Shown here in pieces: positions 52,454 through 61,715 of a stretch of DNA of 64,000 bases. Made by a program: the position numbers and the translations under genes. The notes below the pieces were generated by a model. The model was not told the origin of the DNA. It saw only the letters and a list, made by a program, of their open reading frames with translations, and searched no databases. The first letter of the stretch is position 1, and every line of letters begins with the position of its first letter. This DNA is from Bifidobacterium imperatoris (GTDB lineage: Bacteria; Actinomycetota; Actinomycetes; Actinomycetales; Bifidobacteriaceae): assembly GCF_002860405.1 (NCBI RefSeq), contig NZ_NMWV01000023.1:69356-133355 (forward strand), written 5' to 3'.

Positions 52454-53543
52454 GCGCTCTATCTTGGCACACGCGAATGACGTGTTTCTTGCGGTTCGCT
52501 GAATATCCACTGGGAAGACATACAGCTGACTGACCATGCCAATCCGTAATCAGCCGATCGACAGCCTCAATATGCGCGGCGCTGACCATAATCGCCGCTT
52601 CACTGAACGCATGGGCCAGCACACGTAAACGAATCGAGGCAGGTTCGCCTTCCAGCATGCGCGCGTTAAACGCAATCGCCGTACTGTCTTCACTCGTACT
52701 ATCGGCCGTATTGGTCACCGCCTTGGCTCGCACCATATCAGCCTGATGATCGAGGTAGGCTTTGTCCATTTGCAGAAGCCGCGCATTATCCGCAAGATGA
52801 CGCGCCACATCGGCACCGGCAAACCGTTCAATGGCTGGCAGCAGGTCATGCCGGATACGCGATCGCAGCGGATACTCATCTGGCAGCGGCCCTTCCATCC
52901 CCTCGCCATTGGTGGGATCATCCCAATACTCAAGGTTAAGGTCCTGGCAGATACCGGTGGTATCAGCTCGAGAAAGTTCCAGCAGAGGGCGCACGAAACG
53001 CACATCATCACGAACAAATATCGGCGGCATACCGGCCACCATGTCAAGCCCGTGACCACGCAACAAGCCAATCAGTACTGTTTCAGCCTGATCATCCAAG
53101 GTATGCGCCAACAGCACGCAGTCAGCATGTCGCTCATGTGCGGCAATGCACAATTGCTGATATCGTGCGGCACGGGCTGCAGCCTCCAAGCCCTCTCCCT
53201 CATCGTGCACATCAGCGGCACGAACCAGTACGGGATCAAGTCCGAGTTTCCGGCAACGTTCAGCCGTCTGTTCGGCAACCTGCCTGGATTCAGACTGTAA
53301 TTGATGATCTACCACAACAGCACCGCAGCGCACACCCAACGAGGCGCATACTGTTTGGCCGACCGCAGCCAGAGCCATAGAATCGCGCCCACCCGAGCAT
53401 GCAATCAACACCAGCGGAGCATCCGGCAGCGGTTGATGCTGGCCATGCTGCGCGAACTTAGGCGACTGACGTTCCACACCAATGCGAGTCAGAGATGCGC
53501 GCACCGCGCCCACAGCTTTGCGTAGCCGAGGTGAATACACCAT
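52440..53543 (-). CDS. tilS: tRNA(Ile)-lysidine synthase
   Basis: 367 residues. The PP-loop SGGRDSMAL (close to the usual SGGxDS) lies at about residue 50, followed by VVDHQLQSESRQ and HTLDDQAETVLIGLLRG, the family signatures. It modifies the C of the CAT anticodon of tRNA-Ile2 to lysidine. The start at 53543 has AAGGA upstream; a longer reading to 53639 runs into the upstream gene. Directly followed by hpt, as in most actinobacteria. Confidence 0.93.
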   Translation of the reverse strand: MVYSPRLRKAVGAVRASLTRIGVERQSPKFAQHGQHQPLPDAPLVLIACSGGRDSMALAAVGQTVCASLGVRCGAVVVDHQLQSESRQVAEQTAERCRKLGLDPVLVRAADVHDEGEGLEAAARAARYQQLCIAAHERHADCVLLAHTLDDQAETVLIGLLRGHGLDMVAGMPPIFVRDDVRFVRPLLELSRADTTGICQDLNLEYWDDPTNGEGMEGPLPDEYPLRSRIRHDLLPAIERFAGADVARHLADNARLLQMDKAYLDHQADMVRAKAVTNTADSTSEDSTAIAFNARMLEGEPASIRLRVLAHAFSEAAIMVSAAHIEAVDRLITDWHGQSAVCLPSGYSANRKKHVIRVCQDRAHANR

Positions 53544-53583
53544 GTGATTCCTTAATAGAAGACTTTGTTGCTTAACAGTCAGC

Positions 53584-55068
53584 TTATAAATCAGCAAGCT
53601 TGGTAATGAACATATTGATGGCCGAACGTGCTGCTTCATAATCAGCGGGATTGTTGACCACTACGGCAAAGGCCAGCGCTCCCCCGTTGGTGCGGGAAAT
53701 ATTGCCGGTCATGGAAGTCACTTGTTCCAAGCTTCCGGTTTTCACACGAATCAGACCAGCCACCTTATCATCGGTGTACCGGTCGGCAGCCGTACCGACC
53801 AAACCCGTGATGGAAAGGCCTTCCGCGGCGGAGGCTCCGCTGCCTTCGCTCAGGTTATGCTGCTGTACTGCGGCCAGCATACGCACGGTGAGCTGTGAGC
53901 CTGGCGATAGGCCAGAGCAATCAGCCATAGTCAGGCCGCTCGTATTGAGTCCCAGCGATTCGAGTTGAGTGCGTACCGCTTTGGCGGCCCCTTGTGGGTC
54001 ATTGGCCGCGTTCGTATCAGCGAGCGCAACAAGACGGCCGAATTCCTCAGCCAGCGTGTTATCGGAATGTCGCAATGTGTAGGCGAGTATTTCCGCAAGT
54101 GTTGCAGAGCTTATTGAGGCAACCGCGCTGGTGCCGCTGGGAGCCAAAGCTGCCGTGGGCTCGCCGGTCACGGTAATGCCATTGGTCTGCATCAATTGCG
54201 CGAATTGCTGAGCGGCATCGAGTGCGGTGTGTTGGGAAAGTTCGGGATAGCCAGCTGAATCATCGGGGTCACTTGGAGCAGGTGTGGCATCACTATATTG
54301 GCGTCCGCCATCAATGGCCATAGCGGAAATCGGTGTGTAGTACGTCACGTATTCGCTTAGCACCGAAGTGCCGTCTGATAGCCCTTGAGGGATTCGCTGA
54401 TCACCGAAGAGGGTGTCGTCATAATGCAGAGCAACAGTATCGATACCGCGTTGGGCGAGGGCCGCGACGGTGGCCTGCGCCAAGGTGGCCAAGCCGGCGC
54501 GCCCATTGATATGGTCGGGATCGGATTCGCCAGCGGACAGCAGCATATCGCCATTGCCCTTCAGCGTTACTACAGTGCCATTGTCATCAGAGGAGATGAA
54601 GGTCTGCGTATCGAGCGTTGACGCCATATTGAGTTTGGTGGATGCGGCAAGCGCGGTAAGTGTTTTCATGGTGGACGCCGGTTCGCGAGGAGTATCAGCC
54701 TCATGTTCGGCTGCGGTATGCCCCTGTGCGTCTTCAATAATCACCGACACGTCTTGACCCACACCTTCGGCGGCCAATAGTTCATTCATCAAGTTCGCGG
54801 CTTGGGTGGAATCGATAGACTTGCTGCGATCAAGTTCGGATACAATGCTGCCACTGGCTTTGGCATGCACTGGAGCTGGGAAACTGGTTTCGGCAACCGG
54901 CTGTAGCGTAAGCGGCCCGGGAATAATATCGGCGATGTCCGCAATGCAGTACCCCACGAACAATGCAACGGTAATCATGCAGGAGAACAGCACTGTAAGC
55001 CGGCGCACGGCGCGGATTCGCCTGAATGACGGGTACTGGCGCTTGCCGGACTTCGCCTTGGAAACCAT
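53584..55068 (-). CDS. dacB: D-alanyl-D-alanine carboxypeptidase, PBP4 (S13) type
   Basis: 494 residues. One N-terminal span (about 26-46) anchors it outside the membrane. Serine nucleophile motif STMK in EPASTMKTLTA (SxxK), HSDNTLAEE as the SxN motif, and VKTGSLEQV as KTG. The segment between carries the S13 insert region. It trims peptidoglycan stem peptides. Upstream of tilS by 40 bases, so probably the first of the coupled chain. Length is usual for the family. Confidence 0.92.
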   Translation of the reverse strand: MVSKAKSGKRQYPSFRRIRAVRRLTVLFSCMITVALFVGYCIADIADIIPGPLTLQPVAETSFPAPVHAKASGSIVSELDRSKSIDSTQAANLMNELLAAEGVGQDVSVIIEDAQGHTAAEHEADTPREPASTMKTLTALAASTKLNMASTLDTQTFISSDDNGTVVTLKGNGDMLLSAGESDPDHINGRAGLATLAQATVAALAQRGIDTVALHYDDTLFGDQRIPQGLSDGTSVLSEYVTYYTPISAMAIDGGRQYSDATPAPSDPDDSAGYPELSQHTALDAAQQFAQLMQTNGITVTGEPTAALAPSGTSAVASISSATLAEILAYTLRHSDNTLAEEFGRLVALADTNAANDPQGAAKAVRTQLESLGLNTSGLTMADCSGLSPGSQLTVRMLAAVQQHNLSEGSGASAAEGLSITGLVGTAADRYTDDKVAGLIRVKTGSLEQVTSMTGNISRTNGGALAFAVVVNNPADYEAARSAINMFITKLADL

Positions 55069-55095
55069 GAAGATGTTCTCCCCTAATGACGGTTG

Positions 55096-56760
55096 CTAGT
55101 GCTGCAATGATGCGAATGAGTCGAGTGTGCTGACAATCGAGAGCATTCGCGCATCCAACAGCTTACCGCCCAGCCATGTCCCCAGTATCAGCATGCCGAT
55201 GCCGTTGATAATGGCAATGGGAATCAGCAGCCAAAACATTGTGCTGATACTGCCGATAATGGCCAATATTGAAGCCACTATGCCGGTGGGCAATAGCAGC
55301 ACGAATGTGCCGAATAGATAGACGAACGGGAAGAATCCTTGTGCTACGGCGCGGCCTTGCGGCGATGAGAACGGCTTGTCCATAGACGGCACCGGATACA
55401 GCAGTACGGTGGATGTGACTTCCGCAAGACCAATGCCGCACAAGGCTACGGCAATGCCCAAGGCCCAGAACAGCAATGCAAACATGAGGCTCATCGGATG
55501 GCGCCAGTCCCCGGTAATAATCATCAGAACCACACCCAGCACCACAAGATAGGTCAATGCGATGCCTACATAAATGCGCACACGGCCGATTCTGTCGTGC
55601 AGACCGTCAACACCGGCGATGACTTCCATCGCAAATCCGCGCCCATCGTAGGCGAGCCCGTTACTTTCGGCGATGGCCAGCAGCCATCCTGCAGTAATCA
55701 GCGACGACCAAATGGCCATGCTTTCTCCGCGCGCCTGCATGAAGAAAATCGCGACGAACAATACAGGCATAATGAACAACATCGCCTGACGTGGATCGCG
55801 CTTGAGATAGGTAATCAGACGGGCGGATACCGCGCCGGAGATCGAATCCGGCATGCGTTTGAAAGCCCCCAGCCCGGCAATGGTCACGGCGCGTGCCGCG
55901 GCACCAGTGATTTTACGTTCATGGCGTAAGCACCATGTGCACAATGCAAAGCAGAACACCCATGTCACTGCGAGTACCGCAATATGCCCGATCAGTGCTG
56001 CTGCATCGCCTATCGCCACGTCGAACGGCAGCTGGAATGATGCGCCGAATGGCGTCCAAGATACTGCAGTGGCGAACATGGCAAGTCCAGCGCCACGTTC
56101 CTCTGGAGTGGCTGTATGCAAAGCATCGGAGCTCATCACAAGGCTCGGCAATTCGCACAGTACGATGAATCCCAGCAGCGTAACCATATAGAACAATGCT
56201 TTGCCGCGTTTGGAGGTGACCAGCGTGGTGCACAATGCAATCAGCAGTTTTGACAGACTGACAATAGTGAGCACGGAGAATATGGCTGATATCAGCGATA
56301 TGGCAACAGTTGGCGCACCCATATTCCGATAGGAAAGCGTCCACAGCGCGAATGTGAGCATGCCGGTGATGGCTGGCAAGCCTGACATACCTGAGAGCAG
56401 AAGACCGAATTGCAGCGTGCGATCGGGAATGCCGTAAAGCGCGAATTTCCTAGGGCTCATTGTGGAACCATCACCGAAAAGCATGAGTTGAATGAACACC
56501 ACAGTAAATATGATGAGCGCACCCAACGCGATGGTCATACTTCTGAGAAAAGCGAATGGCCCATAATCCGCCAACATCGCATCTTGAGGCCCAGCATGGT
56601 CCAAGCCGCCGATGAACCATGCGGCCATTGCCGTGCCCACCACGGTAATTACGGCGGCGATCAGCGCAAATATGTAGGCGACGGTCTGCCAAACGGATTT
56701 GCGCAATGTGGCCCAAGTCAGCGCCCATCGCATACGCACTATGGTTAATGCGGTGTTCAT
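55096..56760 (-). CDS. ABC transporter membrane protein, exporter type
   Basis: 554 residues from MNTALTIVRMRWALTW; the ATG overlaps the ATPase stop (ATGA). About 12 hydrophobic spans. No EAA loop of importers. LGAFKRMPDSISGAVSARLITYLKRDPRQAMLFI has the ABC-2-like text of proteins that lie next to a lone ATPase in actinobacteria. It works with the ATPase upstream. Substrate unknown; a lipid, drug or peptide is possible. Confidence 0.82.
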   Translation of the reverse strand: MNTALTIVRMRWALTWATLRKSVWQTVAYIFALIAAVITVVGTAMAAWFIGGLDHAGPQDAMLADYGPFAFLRSMTIALGALIIFTVVFIQLMLFGDGSTMSPRKFALYGIPDRTLQFGLLLSGMSGLPAITGMLTFALWTLSYRNMGAPTVAISLISAIFSVLTIVSLSKLLIALCTTLVTSKRGKALFYMVTLLGFIVLCELPSLVMSSDALHTATPEERGAGLAMFATAVSWTPFGASFQLPFDVAIGDAAALIGHIAVLAVTWVFCFALCTWCLRHERKITGAAARAVTIAGLGAFKRMPDSISGAVSARLITYLKRDPRQAMLFIMPVLFVAIFFMQARGESMAIWSSLITAGWLLAIAESNGLAYDGRGFAMEVIAGVDGLHDRIGRVRIYVGIALTYLVVLGVVLMIITGDWRHPMSLMFALLFWALGIAVALCGIGLAEVTSTVLLYPVPSMDKPFSSPQGRAVAQGFFPFVYLFGTFVLLLPTGIVASILAIIGSISTMFWLLIPIAIINGIGMLILGTWLGGKLLDARMLSIVSTLDSFASLQH

Positions 56761-57635
56761 GCGCTTGCCTTTCCGCCATCCAGCCAAGACAAATGTGCCG
56801 CTTCATGGCGGCCGCCCACCAGCTGCAGGAACCGTTCTTCCAAATCCTCTCCGGCAGCCACTTGATCTACCGTGCCTGCAGCACAAACCTGACCGTCGTT
56901 AATCACCGCCACATGCGTGCACATTTTCTCAACCAAGGCCATAACATGCGAGGAGATAATCACCGTGCCACCGGTTCGGGCATATTCGATAAGAATATCT
57001 TTGAGATTTGCACTGGAGACCGGATCCACGGATTCGAACGGCTCGTCCAACACCAGAATGCGCGGCGAATGAATCATGGCCGAAGCCAAGCATATTTTCT
57101 TGGTCATACCGGCCGAATAATCGGTCACCATAGTGCTGGCCGCGGCGGTGAGGTCGAATGCAGACAGCAGGTCACGTGCTCTCGCCGTGGCTTCAGCGCG
57201 TTTCATGCCGCGCAACATGCCGGCGTATACGAGTAATTGCAGTCCGGTGAGACGATCAAAAATCTGATCGGGTTGCGGCATCACGCCGATGGAACGCTTG
57301 GCGGCATTGACGTTCTGCCATACGTTAGCTCCAAGAATCAAGGCCAGACCGGCATCTGGGGTGAGCAGGCCGGTGACCATGTTCAACGTAGTGGTCTTAC
57401 CAGCACCGTTAGGCCCCACCAGACCATAAAACGAGCCCACGGGAATGTCCAAGGAAAGCCCGTTAACCGCGATCTTATTGCCGAAACGCTTGAATAAACC
57501 TCGAATGGACACGGCGGCCGCAGGGTTCGGCGGCACTTGCTGTGCAAACATTGGCTGAGGCGTCGGCACCGGCTGCGCTACCGGCATGAAAGACGAAGAA
57601 AAATTGACATTTCCTTGAGAATTGTCTGTGCTCAT
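56757..57635 (-). CDS. ABC transporter ATP-binding protein
   Basis: 292 residues. A 30-residue Pro/Gln-rich start, then Walker A GPNGAGKTTT, the Q loop in VMPQPD, signature YSAGMTKKICLASA (variant of LSGGQ), Walker B ILVLDEPFESVDP and the H loop in VIISSHVM. The signature deviates from LSGGQ, as in many ABC-2 export ATPases. Coupled to the membrane component by ATGA. Likely exporter or immunity type. Confidence 0.88.
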   Translation of the reverse strand: MSTDNSQGNVNFSSSFMPVAQPVPTPQPMFAQQVPPNPAAAVSIRGLFKRFGNKIAVNGLSLDIPVGSFYGLVGPNGAGKTTTLNMVTGLLTPDAGLALILGANVWQNVNAAKRSIGVMPQPDQIFDRLTGLQLLVYAGMLRGMKRAEATARARDLLSAFDLTAAASTMVTDYSAGMTKKICLASAMIHSPRILVLDEPFESVDPVSSANLKDILIEYARTGGTVIISSHVMALVEKMCTHVAVINDGQVCAAGTVDQVAAGEDLEERFLQLVGGRHEAAHLSWLDGGKASA

Positions 57636-57745
57636 AGTCTTACTCTAGCCTACGAGCACAGCGAAACCCGGCAACGCCCCTCCGGTGCAGCGATTTCGGA
57701 CTCACCTACGGCAATGCGGAGATCCACCTTCGTTCGGATATCACC

Positions 57746-58978
57746 TCAGCCCTTATGCGTAATGGGCTTCCACTGCGCTTTGGCGAAGATGGCCTGGAAG
57801 GAAATCGGCACATAGCTCAGCATGTAGATCGGGAAGCTCAGCACGTAGGCGAGCAACTCCTTGTTCGAAGCACCGATCTGGTCACGCTCAACGATGATGG
57901 TCAGAGCAGCAAGAGCCATCAGGCCCAGCACCGAAGTGACGATGCCGTTGGACCAGCCAACCAACGACTGCCATTGGCTCGACCAGCTCACGAAGCCGAA
58001 TGCCGCGAACAGCACGCCCATAATGATGCGAGCCACACCGAGCACGGTGAACGGGCAGAGCATCAGCGTGAAATCAATGCAGGAGAAGTCACGTTCACGC
58101 ACCGCGCGCTTGAGCAATGCCGGTCCATAGTAGCGGAAGACCTGCAGGAAGCCCTTGCTCCAACGCAGTCGCTGACGCCAGCTTTGCGCGAATGTAACCG
58201 GCTGCTCATCGTAGAGGATTGCGTTGCCGCAGTATCCAATGCGATCGCCGTGCAGAATCGAATCCATCGTGAATTCAAGATCCTCGGTCAACAGGTGGAA
58301 TTTCCAACCACTGTTGCGTTTCATCACATCGCGGGAGAACATGAAGCCCGTACCGCCAACATGGCAGGAGGAGCCAAGAATCATACGGGAATTGGAAAGG
58401 AATCGTGATTCTCGAATGAACCAGAGCGCCGAACCGGAAGACACCCAGTTATCGGCCAGATTCACTGAATTACGGTAGCTGGTCAGAATCTTGAAGCCGG
58501 CGCAGAAGCCCTTATTCATTTCCTCGAAGTAATGCTTGTCGAGTTTATTGTCGGCATCGAAGACAAAGTAGGCGTCGTAATTGTCCGCCACACCAGTGTC
58601 GAGCATATGACCAAGCAGGTAGGTTAATGCATAACCTTTGCCGACCTGCTCCATATTGTGCCGTTCAAGCACATGGCAACCGCGAGCGCGCACCACTTCG
58701 GCGGTGTTGTCCGTGCAGTTATCCGCCACGAGCCAAATGTCAATCAGCTCGGAAGGATAGGTTTGCGCGCGAATTGAATCGATGAGGTTGCCGATGACGT
58801 TCTCCTCGTTTCGGGCGGAGATCAGCACGGCATAATGGTTGGTCATCGGTGCTTCCGGGAATCGGACAGGCTTGGCGAATAGGGACATCACAATGCATAC
58901 GCCCTGGTACACCATGCCAGCGCCGCCCACGATGAACAGCAGCACATCAAGTGCGGTAAGCAATGTCATTAACGCCAC
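57746..58978 (-). CDS. Membrane-bound processive-type glycosyltransferase 2
   Basis: 410 residues. N-terminal span, then the GT2 domain: VLISARNEENVIGNLIDSI, WLVADNCTDNTAEVVR, FVFDADNKLD (DxD), HLLTEDLEFT (TED) and SWRQRLRWSKGF (Q/RxxRW), in the order of hyaluronan/cellulose synthases. Three further spans near the C-terminus. Probably adds sugars to a surface or extracellular polymer, or to a lipid. It overlaps the AI-2E gene upstream by 10 bases. Confidence 0.88.
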   Translation of the reverse strand: MALMTLLTALDVLLFIVGGAGMVYQGVCIVMSLFAKPVRFPEAPMTNHYAVLISARNEENVIGNLIDSIRAQTYPSELIDIWLVADNCTDNTAEVVRARGCHVLERHNMEQVGKGYALTYLLGHMLDTGVADNYDAYFVFDADNKLDKHYFEEMNKGFCAGFKILTSYRNSVNLADNWVSSGSALWFIRESRFLSNSRMILGSSCHVGGTGFMFSRDVMKRNSGWKFHLLTEDLEFTMDSILHGDRIGYCGNAILYDEQPVTFAQSWRQRLRWSKGFLQVFRYYGPALLKRAVRERDFSCIDFTLMLCPFTVLGVARIIMGVLFAAFGFVSWSSQWQSLVGWSNGIVTSVLGLMALAALTIIVERDQIGASNKELLAYVLSFPIYMLSYVPISFQAIFAKAQWKPITHKG

Positions 58979-60546
58979 CCCGCTCTCGGATTGCTGTTAG
59001 CGGATGATTGTTTGTGTTCTGATGCGTTCACATCAGCTCCGTTCGTGTGTGTTGTAGCTTCAGCGGATTCTTCAGTACCGTGCAAAACCGACTTGGAGTT
59101 GCCGGAATCTACCTTGGACAGCACATGCTTCGGAATTGCCACTGTGGCTGATTCTTCATCGTCCGGCAGCAATGGGCCACCCTGCTCGAGCGCATAGATT
59201 TCATGCTGTAGTTTGCGCAGCTCGTCATCCATTGGTACCTTCTTGGTGGACCCCTTGGCGGCACGCGGCACATGCTCGCCAATCGGATGCAGCACATGCT
59301 CGCCGAACGCCTCGGAAGCTTCCACAATCTTGGATTTCTTTTCAGGCACAGGGTCGTACATCAACGGCGAATCAACCAGCTCGTACCGTCTGGTGTATGC
59401 GCGGAAAATCACCTGGATCGAAGCGGTGACCGGCAAAGCGAGGAAGGCACCAAGCGCGCCGAACAGCGAGCCGAAGGCCAGCACAGCGAGGAAGGCCAGT
59501 GCAGCGTTGATATCCATCGTGCGCTGGGAAATCCTCGGGGAAAGAATCAGATTCTCAATCTGCTGATAAATAATGATGAACACCAGTACGGCGACCGCAT
59601 ACGTCCATCCACGGTTGCCCCATGCAAACAGCACCGGCAGAGCACCGCCGATATAGGTACCGACGGTAGGAATGAACTGGGAAACCACACCGCAGAACAG
59701 GGCCAGCGGCAGCCAATACGGCACCTGCAATACTTCGAGGAAGATGGCCGTGCAGGCCGCATTAATCAGCGCCAGAATCGAGCGGGAGAACAGGAAGGAT
59801 GAAATCTGATCCTGAGCCACCGTCCACACCAAAAGGAATCGACGTTGCGTGTTAGGCGCAAGCCAACGGCAGAAGGACCGGCGCAATTTCGGGCCGGCGG
59901 CGGAAATGTAGTAGGTGGTCATGATCACGGTCATAAGGTTCAGCAGGAAGCCCAGCAGGCCACTTACCGTGCTCATGGCTGTACCCGCGAAATCAGTAAC
60001 CCAGGAAGTCTGAATATTATTGAGGATTTCCGAGCCCAGACTGTTGATTTCCGGTAGCTCGAATGTACTGTACTGCCCGATGAAGTCGCGAATCTGCTCA
60101 TACATGGCGGGCAGACCGCTGATCATGGCGATGACCTGGGAAACGAACATGTTGCCGAACAAGGTGAGCAGCACGCAAATCACAACTGCAAGTCCCACCA
60201 TGCCTGTCGCGGAAGCCACTCCGCGCTTCCAACCATGCCTCACCAGCGCCACTACCAGTGGTTCGATCGCCAAGGCGATGAACAGGGAGATGATGATGTC
60301 AAGTATCAGATAGGAGATACTGCCCCAAGAGCGCCAGCAGAAACTAAATACCACAATGGCGATGGCCACATACAGCAACGCGCGGCCGAACCATTCCGGG
60401 GGCCTGCGCGGATCGCCGTGGGCGGGGAACAGAGAGCCCAAATCGATACGATTTTCATCTCCAGCAGGTGTGCCAGATTGCGAATTGGCGGCACTGGTGG
60501 TGTTACCAGCGCCTGATTCATAAGTATTGCGCGCGCTTTCGCTCAT
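58969..60546 (-). CDS. AI-2E family transporter-like membrane protein with long tail
   Basis: 525 residues. Spans between about 50 and 380, with the family patterns ISLFIALAIEPLVVAL, PYWLPLALFCGVVSQFIPTVGTYIGGALPVLFAW and LSPRISQRTMDINAALAFLAVLAFGSLFGALGAFLALPVTA. The family (also DUF20) contains ion or autoinducer exporters; substrate unknown. About 140 extra C-terminal residues are charged and disordered, unlike the usual 350-residue proteins. GGAG precedes the ATG. Confidence 0.85.
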   Translation of the reverse strand: MSESARNTYESGAGNTTSAANSQSGTPAGDENRIDLGSLFPAHGDPRRPPEWFGRALLYVAIAIVVFSFCWRSWGSISYLILDIIISLFIALAIEPLVVALVRHGWKRGVASATGMVGLAVVICVLLTLFGNMFVSQVIAMISGLPAMYEQIRDFIGQYSTFELPEINSLGSEILNNIQTSWVTDFAGTAMSTVSGLLGFLLNLMTVIMTTYYISAAGPKLRRSFCRWLAPNTQRRFLLVWTVAQDQISSFLFSRSILALINAACTAIFLEVLQVPYWLPLALFCGVVSQFIPTVGTYIGGALPVLFAWGNRGWTYAVAVLVFIIIYQQIENLILSPRISQRTMDINAALAFLAVLAFGSLFGALGAFLALPVTASIQVIFRAYTRRYELVDSPLMYDPVPEKKSKIVEASEAFGEHVLHPIGEHVPRAAKGSTKKVPMDDELRKLQHEIYALEQGGPLLPDDEESATVAIPKHVLSKVDSGNSKSVLHGTEESAEATTHTNGADVNASEHKQSSANSNPRAGWR

Positions 60547-60666
60547 GGCTCTCCATTGTAGCGTCAGGCTCGATGTTGGCGAGAAGCGCTGTAAATGAAC
60601 GCATTCAGCACGGAAGCGCTGTGTTGATTAGCGCCTGAGTACACCCGCTTTTCTATCCTTGGAACC

Positions 60667-61590
60667 ATGCTTACCGTTTCGATCATCATCCCAGCGTGGA
60701 ACGAATCCGAACGTATTCGCGATTGTCTGCTGAATGCCACCAGACAGACCGTGATGCCGCATGAGGTGCTTGTGGTAGATAATCGTTCCACAGACAATAC
60801 CTGCGAGATTGTGGAACAGTTCATCGCCGAACATCCCGAAGCACCGGTCAAGCTGCTTCATCAGGATGATGAACAGGGATTGATTCCGACCCGTAATTAC
60901 GGCTTGAATCATGCCACTGGCGATGTATTGGGCCGTTTTGACGCCGATTGCATGATTCGCCCGGATTGGGTGGAAGTGGTCAGCGGTATTTTCACCGAGG
61001 ATCCCGAAGCGATGGGCGCCACGGGGCCGGTGATGTATTACGACATGCCGTCGCGTCATTTCGGTTTGCGCGGCGATAATTCACTGCGCAAACGCATCTA
61101 CCGTGCAGATGGTGGCCAGCCGCTGCTGTTCGGCTCGAATATGGCGTTGCGCGCTTCCGCTTGGCGGCAAATCGCCGATGAAGTGTGCCGAGACAAGGCC
61201 GATATGATGCATGAGGATATTGATATCTCACTGCATCTGATGGGCAAGGATTTGAAAACCGTGTACTCACCGCGCATGATTGCCGCGATGAGCGCCCGAC
61301 GCATGGACACGTCGCTGAGTTCGTTCTTGACCTACATGCGTCGATTTAAGAACACGTTTAATGCGCATCCGCAGCATTGGCGCAAGCACAAGCCGGAGAT
61401 TCTGTTCACCGCCATGTACCCGGCAATGCATCTGTTCTACCCGGTATGGCAGAAGGTTCTGAATACCGCGGACATCAACCCGGCTGAGGCCGCTTGGATC
61501 AATGAACAGATGGAGCTTGCCGAGGCTCAGGGCAAGAAGCTATATGCCGAAACACCCACGGATGAGGAGTGGGACGCAAAACACGAGTAG
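60667..61590 (+). CDS. Glycosyltransferase family 2 protein
   Basis: 307 residues. VSIIIPAWNESERIRDCLLNA and VVDNRSTDNTCEIVEQF are the GT2 nucleotide-binding segments, GRFDADCMIRPDW has the DxD motif, and MMHEDIDISLHLMGKDLK the catalytic ED. It lacks a membrane domain, with only one short hydrophobic stretch near 255-275. Probably acts on cell-wall or lipid-linked glycans. The first gene rightward after the divergent AI-2E gene. Confidence 0.88.
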   Translation: MLTVSIIIPAWNESERIRDCLLNATRQTVMPHEVLVVDNRSTDNTCEIVEQFIAEHPEAPVKLLHQDDEQGLIPTRNYGLNHATGDVLGRFDADCMIRPDWVEVVSGIFTEDPEAMGATGPVMYYDMPSRHFGLRGDNSLRKRIYRADGGQPLLFGSNMALRASAWRQIADEVCRDKADMMHEDIDISLHLMGKDLKTVYSPRMIAAMSARRMDTSLSSFLTYMRRFKNTFNAHPQHWRKHKPEILFTAMYPAMHLFYPVWQKVLNTADINPAEAAWINEQMELAEAQGKKLYAETPTDEEWDAKHE

Positions 61591-61602
61591 CTCTGTTGCC
61601 GC

Positions 61603-61704
61603 TTTCCACCGTGTGGTTACGCAAAATGGCTCTATTCCACGAAAAGCGCGGAATAGAGCCATTTTCATATACTCCACCGTGGAGAGTTGACCACACGGTG
61701 GAAA
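61603..61704. terminator. Nested three-stem structure between convergent genes
   Basis: Outer stem TTTCCACCGTGTGGT (61603-61617) with ACCACACGGTGGAAA (61690-61704). Inside are AAAATGGCTCTATTCC (61623-61638) with its exact complement (61650-61665), and CTCCAC-C-GTGGAG (61672-61684). The inner stem carries A/T runs at its base like a bidirectional terminator. Confidence 0.8.
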
Positions 61705-61715
61705 TGATTACATGA

